Below, one piece after another: positions 60,071-64,000 of a stretch of DNA of 64,000 nt. The stretch's first letter is position 1; every line of letters starts with the position of its first letter. Under the pieces are notes generated by a model that searched no databases, was not told the origin of the DNA, and saw only the letters and a program-made list of their open reading frames with translations. Made by a program: the position numbers and the translations under genes. This DNA comes from Bacteroidota bacterium (GTDB lineage Bacteria; Bacteroidota; Bacteroidia; Bacteroidales; UBA12077): assembly GCA_020444275.1 (NCBI GenBank), contig JAHLLG010000001.1, positions 647,773 through 711,772 on the forward strand. The letters are read 5' to 3'.

Positions 60071-60480
60071 ATGAGTACAAAAAAGAGTATTGTTTATGCA
60101 GTAGTTGCATTGTTGGTTTTTCAGGCATTTAACGGATTAAGCGGACTTATTGGAGGATTCATGTTGATCAAAGATCCTACAGGTGCCAGTTTACATATGA
60201 GAATGGAGTGGTTACAAGGTACACCGTTTTCTACTTTCCTGATTCCAGGAATCATATTATTTATGCTAAATGGAGTTGGAAATGTACTTGGATTCTGGAT
60301 TAGCATAAAAAGAAAACAAATGCCGGTTTATTTGGAGCCGTGTTTGGCGCCATAATGATGATCTGGATTACAACTCAGGTTATATTGATTGGTTATAAAG
60401 ATTTTCTGCAGCCTCTTTACTTTTCAACAGGTATGTTTCAGCTTATTTCCGGCTTGGTATATCATAAGGTAAAGAATTAG
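60071..60480 (+). pseudogene. Small membrane protein gene with a -1 frameshift
   Basis: The frame from 60071 encodes 'MSTKKSIVYAVVALLVFQ' and further helices up to 'ISIKRKQ', then leaves its natural frame near 60320-60325 and would end at 60353-60355. In the next frame it continues 'NAGLFGAVFGAIMMIWITTQ' to 'GLVYHKVKN' and stops at 60478-60480. The joined product of about 136 residues has four membrane helices. One missing base after an A-rich stretch explains the break. The family is not recognised. It is the second gene of the TetR unit. Confidence 0.78.
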
Positions 60481-60575
60481 AACGTTTAATGTGGATTCTG
60501 ACATATATGGTTTACATTATACCAAACAAACAATTATATTTGCTGTTTACTATTTTAAGAGAAGAGGGTAACTGA

Positions 60576-61778
60576 ATGAAATTTACAGAGTTTAAACTGC
60601 ACAACCAGATATTAGAAGCCATATCGTACATGAATTTTGACGAAGCTACTCCCATACAGGAGAAGGCTATTCCGGAGATATTAAATAAAAATGATTTAAT
60701 TGCATGCGCACAAACAGGAACGGGTAAAACAGCAGCTTTTATTTTGCCTGTTCTCGATTTTATTGCTCAGGGCAACCATAAAGATGTTAGTACATTGGTT
60801 ATTGTTCCTACGCGTGAATTGGCAATGCAGATAGATCAGCAGATTCAGGGATTCTCATACTTTGTTCCGGTTAGTTCGTGCCCGGTATATGGTGGTGGAG
60901 ATGGACAGGACTTTGAGGTTGAGCGTAAGGCGTTGGCTGGAAATGTGGATATTATTGTGGCAACACCAGGAAAATTGTTAACGCATTTAAAAATGGGACA
61001 TGTAAAATTCGATTCCGTGAAGTACTTAATACTGGATGAAGCCGATAAAATGTTGGATATGGGTTTTTATGATGATATTCAACGAATTATTACTTATATT
61101 CCCAAGAAAAGGCAAACCTTAATGTTTAGTGCTACCATGCCACCTAAAATCAGAATGTTGGCTAATAAGATATTAACTGCCCCCAAAGAAATTAGTATTG
61201 AACTTTCAAAGCCTGCCGAAGGTGTACTGCAAGCATCATATCTTGTTTATGATCAGAATAAGATTGCTTTAATAAAACAGCTGATAGCAGGCAAGGCAGA
61301 ATATGATAGCATCTTAATATTTACATCGACTAAAAGTAAAGTTGGCGAAATTGTTCGTGGGTTGAGGAGTAGAAATTATAAGGTGGAAGGAATTTCTTCT
61401 GATTTGGAACAACAGGAGAGAGAAGAGGTTTTATCGAGGTTTCGCTCAAGAAATACCCGCGTTCTTGTAGCTACCGATGTTATAAGTAGAGGAATAGATA
61501 TTAAGGATATTAATTTGGTAATCAATTTCGATGTGCCGCAAGATGCAGAAGATTATGTACACCGGGTAGGAAGAACTGCACGAGCAAAAACAACCGGAGT
61601 GGCAATTACCTTAATAAATGAAGCAGATATGTTTCGATTTAAGCGAATCGAAAATCTTATTGATAAAGAGCTTGTAAAAATACCTACACCTTCTGAAATT
61701 GGAGAAAGCCCGGCATGGAATCCACAACAGGCTAATAAATTTAAAAAGAAAAAATATAGTAAAAAGAGAAAAAAATAG
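60576..61778 (+). CDS. DEAD-box RNA helicase (RhlE-like)
   Basis: The 400-residue ATP-dependent RNA helicase has the Q motif ('TPIQEKAIPEIL'), motif I 'AQTGTGKTAA', Ia 'PTRELAMQ', Ib 'TPGKLLTH', II 'LDEADKML', III 'MFSATMP', V 'TDVISRGIDI' and VI 'HRVGRTARA'. The C-terminus is a short basic tail ('FKKKKYSKKRKK'). It resembles RhlE-type helicases that act on rRNA assembly or mRNA decay. The stop codon is in the upstream arm of a hairpin. Confidence 0.95.
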   Translation: MKFTEFKLHNQILEAISYMNFDEATPIQEKAIPEILNKNDLIACAQTGTGKTAAFILPVLDFIAQGNHKDVSTLVIVPTRELAMQIDQQIQGFSYFVPVSSCPVYGGGDGQDFEVERKALAGNVDIIVATPGKLLTHLKMGHVKFDSVKYLILDEADKMLDMGFYDDIQRIITYIPKKRQTLMFSATMPPKIRMLANKILTAPKEISIELSKPAEGVLQASYLVYDQNKIALIKQLIAGKAEYDSILIFTSTKSKVGEIVRGLRSRNYKVEGISSDLEQQEREEVLSRFRSRNTRVLVATDVISRGIDIKDINLVINFDVPQDAEDYVHRVGRTARAKTTGVAITLINEADMFRFKRIENLIDKELVKIPTPSEIGESPAWNPQQANKFKKKKYSKKRKK

Positions 61779-61822
61779 CGACTACAATTGGTATGTTGAA
61801 GTTTTAGCCATTTTGTAGTCGC
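61778..61822. terminator. Hairpin between convergent helicase and barrel genes
   Basis: GCGACTACAA (61778-61787) pairs perfectly with TTGTAGTCGC (61813-61822) across a 25-base loop. It overlaps the last base of the helicase stop codon. There is no strong T-run, so it may be a weak or factor-assisted terminator. Confidence 0.55.
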
Positions 61823-61836
61823 TTGTTTACTTTATC

Positions 61837-62421
61837 TTAGAAATTTTTTACAATTCCCACACGCACCATGATGTAATTTAAATCTAACGATGTTTCAGTT
61901 GATCCCAAATCTAAATCTCTTGAAAGCGTATTAAACTTTAAACCCGGATTAAGATTCCAGTTTGATCCTAGCGGAATGCTAATTCCGGCTGCTACCTGAA
62001 AACCTAAGCCGTGACCAGTATCTTCAATAATATCGTCGCCTTCTTCTATTTCAATGTGATTGTATAATCCTCCTAATCGTGCATAATACGAAAGTGAAGA
62101 GGTGCTGATCGGATGCATAAATTGTAATCCAAAAACATATCCTGTTTCTTCAAAATCAACTGAGCTGCCAGCAAATTTGTCATCAGTCGAAAATTTGTTC
62201 CAACCCCAACCGGCATAAGCTCCCAGGTGGTCCATAAAACGATAATGGAATAGTGTTTCAAATCCAAACCCTGTGTTTAAATCTACTCCACCTAGTTCAC
62301 GGGTTGCAAAAGAGGCTCCTCCGTTTAATTCAATTCCAAAACGGTTTTCTTTTTCTTGTCCAAAACTATTTAACGATAGTAATGTAATTGCTGCTAAAAT
62401 TAATAATCCTTTTGTTTTCAT
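61837..62421 (-). CDS. Small outer-membrane beta-barrel protein
   Basis: The 194-residue protein has a signal peptide ending 'SLNSFGQ'. Strands of alternating polarity follow ('FGIELNGGASFATREL', 'YVFGLQFMHPI', 'FQVAAGISIPLGSNW'), and it ends 'VRVGIVKNF' with a terminal Phe suited to BAM recognition. It is an eight-strand OmpA/OprF-like barrel without a periplasmic domain. The role is unknown. It is convergent with the helicase gene. Confidence 0.82.
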   Translation of the reverse strand: MKTKGLLILAAITLLSLNSFGQEKENRFGIELNGGASFATRELGGVDLNTGFGFETLFHYRFMDHLGAYAGWGWNKFSTDDKFAGSSVDFEETGYVFGLQFMHPISTSSLSYYARLGGLYNHIEIEEGDDIIEDTGHGLGFQVAAGISIPLGSNWNLNPGLKFNTLSRDLDLGSTETSLDLNYIMVRVGIVKNF

Positions 62422-62652
62422 AATTTTTAATATTTAAACGTTTTACTTTAATCAATTTGTTGATACAAACGTACCGGTAGTTTACATGCTAAAAAATAAA
62501 AACATGATGAGCTTGCATAAATACAAAATGAATTTGCATCATTTAAAGATGAACGTTATAAGACCAGGTAAAAAATAATAAAAACTGATTTCAAGTATTC
62601 ATCGCGTTAATTTTAGTAACTTAGCATCAGAAAACAGGTTAATAAAGATATT

Positions 62653-62853
62653 ATGTCATTGAGTGAAAGTAGTGAACGTTTGCGTCGGGTTATTAATAAA
62701 GCCATTGAAGATCATATTATTACTCCGGAAGAATATCAGGAAATTATTGAAATAACTTACGAGGATGGGCATATGGATTCTCAAGAAAGAGCATTACTTG
62801 CACAGCTACAACAAATGATTGAAAATAAGGAAGTGAAATTTGCAAAAGGTTAA
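62653..62853 (+). CDS. Small helical protein of unknown function
   Basis: The 66-residue product is highly charged and helical ('RVINKAIEDHIITPEEYQEI', then 'DGHMDSQERALLAQLQQM'). Its two-helix layout with acidic loops resembles part of a TerB-like or EF-hand-like unit, but no family is recognised. The ATG at 62653 follows a possible -7 box TAACTTAG at 62617-62624. No transmembrane segment or signal. Confidence 0.65.
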   Translation: MSLSESSERLRRVINKAIEDHIITPEEYQEIIEITYEDGHMDSQERALLAQLQQMIENKEVKFAKG

Positions 62854-62921
62854 AGTGCTCTGAAACTATTCTTTAGAAGTTACTTAACATCATATTAACA
62901 GCTTTCAAACAAAAAATATCC

Positions 62922-62929
62922 TACATTTG
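62922..62929 (+). promoter_or_regulatory. -7 box for the DUF4395 gene
   Basis: TACATTTG matches TAnnTTTG exactly, 69 bases before the start codon. It suggests a leader of about 60 bases. Confidence 0.55.
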
Positions 62930-62997
62930 CTATAGTTAAAGATTAAGACATCTCTTTTTCTTAAAACACATTACGTTTATTCATAAAAACTGTTATA

Positions 62998-63663
62998 ATG
63001 AACAAAGAAAACAAAATCATTCAGTTCGGTGAGCATGTGGAAGGATATTCTATCCCCGTATTAAATGAACGTGAAATTCGTGCTACAGCAGGGATTCTAT
63101 TTTTATTCGCCTATATAGCAATTCAGATGGCGGTTGGAGGGAACTTTGTTCCTATTAAGTATTTTATTATCATTTTCCTTACTGATTTTTTAATCCGTGT
63201 ATTTATCAATCCAAAATATTCCCCAACATTAATTATAGGTCGTTGGATTGTTCGCAGGCAAACACCAGAGTATGTTGGAGCAGCACAAAAACGGGTTGCA
63301 TGGATAATTGGAATCGGATTAGCAGCTGTGGTAATGTTCATTTTGATGATTATACTGAACACTTTTAGTGTAATTACCGGACTGATTTGTATGATCTGTT
63401 TACTTTTTCTGTTTTTCGAATCGGCCTTTGGAATATGTCTGGGGTGTTTAGCTTATAAATGGTATTATGGTAAAAAGGCACAATATTGTCCGGGTGAAGT
63501 TTGTGATGTTAAATCGCGCCACGAAATTCAGAAAACTTCGTGGAAACATTTTTTTATCGTTTTGGCTTTTATTGCATTTATTGTTGCTGCCGTGTTTTTA
63601 TTAAACGATATTTTTAGTGCTGAACCCCAGGAATTATTTGAAATGATCAAGAATTCTAAATAA
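62998..63663 (+). CDS. DUF4395 membrane protein
   Basis: The 221-residue protein has four or five hydrophobic segments and the DUF4395 core 'LNEREIRATAGILFLFAY'. Also visible are 'DFLIRVFINPKYSPT' and 'FESAFGICLGCLAYKWYYG', with two Cys spaced CLGC and later 'CPGEVC'. DUF4395 proteins are often found near thiol-redox or thiosulfate/rhodanese genes. The function is unknown; the paired Cys suggest a redox or metal role in the inner membrane. Confidence 0.85.
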   Translation: MNKENKIIQFGEHVEGYSIPVLNEREIRATAGILFLFAYIAIQMAVGGNFVPIKYFIIIFLTDFLIRVFINPKYSPTLIIGRWIVRRQTPEYVGAAQKRVAWIIGIGLAAVVMFILMIILNTFSVITGLICMICLLFLFFESAFGICLGCLAYKWYYGKKAQYCPGEVCDVKSRHEIQKTSWKHFFIVLAFIAFIVAAVFLLNDIFSAEPQELFEMIKNSK

Positions 63664-63686
63664 AATTAAATTAGCAATTAATTGAA

Positions 63687-63708
63687 AAGCCTGCTTTCAT
63701 GCAGGCTT
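63687..63708. terminator. Hairpin after the DUF4395 gene
   Basis: AAGCCTGC (63687-63694) pairs perfectly with GCAGGCTT (63701-63708) around TTTCAT, and the flanks TTAATT/AATTAA extend it partly. A T-run is short on both strands, so it may work as a bidirectional stop between the DUF4395 gene and the small minus-strand gene. Confidence 0.6.
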
Positions 63709-63738
63709 CCTAATTAATAGACCATAAAGTCTGGGTTT

Positions 63739-63903
63739 TTATGACTTAGAATAACTTAGCTCCTTTCCTAAAAATATATCTATTACAGATTGATCAAAAG
63801 TTATTTCCTGCTTAATCTCCAACTTTGGTTGTGACAAAAGATTCCAAACTGCCTGAAATAAATTTTCAGTAAAATAATGCAGTAATAATAGAATAATGAT
63901 CAT
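63739..63903 (-). CDS. Hypothetical small protein (54 residues)
   Basis: On the minus strand an ATG at 63901-63903 opens a 54-codon frame. Its hydrophobic start ('MIIILLLLHYFTENLFQAVW') is followed by a soluble tail, ending at 63739-63741. It fills the gap after the terminator hairpin. It shows no family match by eye and could be a chance frame; its position 55 bases downstream of another minus-strand stop is compatible with an operon. Confidence 0.35.
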   Translation of the reverse strand: MIIILLLLHYFTENLFQAVWNLLSQPKLEIKQEITFDQSVIDIFLGKELSYSKS

Positions 63904-63958
63904 GATATCAGAGTTCTAATTTATTAAGTATAACAAATTTACAGAAATATTGTTAAAA

Positions 63959-64000
63959 TTACTCCTGTTCTTTCTGTTTTTTTAGCTGTGCAGCTAGTGG
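63959..64000 (-). CDS. C-terminal end of a minus-strand gene running out of the window
   Basis: Thirteen codons and a stop are visible: the frame reads 'PLAAQLKKQKEQE' and stops at 63959-63961. The basic/Gln-rich tail suggests the end of a real protein, but its identity cannot be told from this fragment. Its start lies to the right of the window. Confidence 0.4.
   Translation of the reverse strand, partial: PLAAQLKKQKEQE

Noticed and set aside
1-64000. CRISPR arrays, tRNA/rRNA genes, insertion sequences, prophage
   Set aside because: I searched by eye for regularly spaced repeats, tRNA cloverleaf signatures, transposase or integrase motifs and found none.

Overview
The window is AT-rich, gene-dense chromosomal DNA of a Bacteroidota bacterium, most likely an anaerobic or facultative marine lineage near Marinilabiliales/Bacteroidales. 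This placement is an inference from gene content, not a database match. The evidence is: Bacteroidota-type -7 promoter boxes (TAnnTTTG); TonB receptors with carboxypeptidase-like N-terminal domains paired with lipoproteins; the DUF4249, DUF4924 and DUF6089-like families; a conserved nadK-uppS-bamA-ompH-ompH-murI block; and a 2-oxoacid:ferredoxin oxidoreductase with an NADP-type glutamate dehydrogenase. I saw no tRNA, rRNA, CRISPR array, prophage or insertion sequence.

Layout. 1-6.2 kb: end of a zinc-ribbon protein gene, a TonB receptor/DUF4249 pair, lnt, and an EamA transporter. 6.3-12.9 kb: aldehyde dehydrogenase, LysE-type exporter, then housekeeping genes engB, prs, L25 (ctc), pth, an S4-domain protein, DUF4924 and a cupin. 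12.9-17.6 kb: DCC oxidoreductase, manA, a Dabb protein, udk, a 3'-5' exonuclease, an alpha/beta hydrolase and pdxJ. 17.7-28 kb: the envelope-biogenesis block (CBS protein, small BamA-like protein, nadK, two DUF6089-like barrels, uppS, bamA, two ompH/skp genes, murI) and a gamma-carbonic anhydrase. 28.3-40.1 kb: korAB, two very large tandem paralogues that join receiver domains to a PEP/pyruvate-binding (PPDK_N) domain, a MORN lipoprotein and gdhA. 40.3-45.7 kb: a DUF6132/thioredoxin/thioredoxin-lipoprotein operon, a PorT-like barrel, a sensor histidine kinase without an adjacent regulator, and a Kef-type antiporter. 45.9-49.5 kb: VTC-domain protein, DUF4956 and a CotH-like secreted protein, then a metallophosphatase. 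49.6-57.5 kb: a tungstate/molybdate (WtpABC-type) import cluster carrying its own TonB receptor, a lipoprotein with a duplicated molybdopterin-oxidoreductase-like fold, and two lipoproteins sharing an unnamed domain. 57.6-64 kb: a frameshifted SemiSWEET gene, an APC permease, a TetR regulator with a frameshifted membrane-protein partner, a DEAD-box helicase, small envelope proteins and DUF4395.

The most unusual content is (1) the tandem receiver-PPDK_N proteins, which have kinase nucleotide-binding motifs but no recognisable swivelling phosphohistidine domain; (2) the oxyanion cluster, with new lipoprotein families and a leader that can fold into alternative pairings; and (3) the VTC-DUF4956-CotH-like trio. 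Two genes in the last 7 kb carry single frameshifts that read through cleanly once corrected, so they are either recent pseudogenes or sequence errors.
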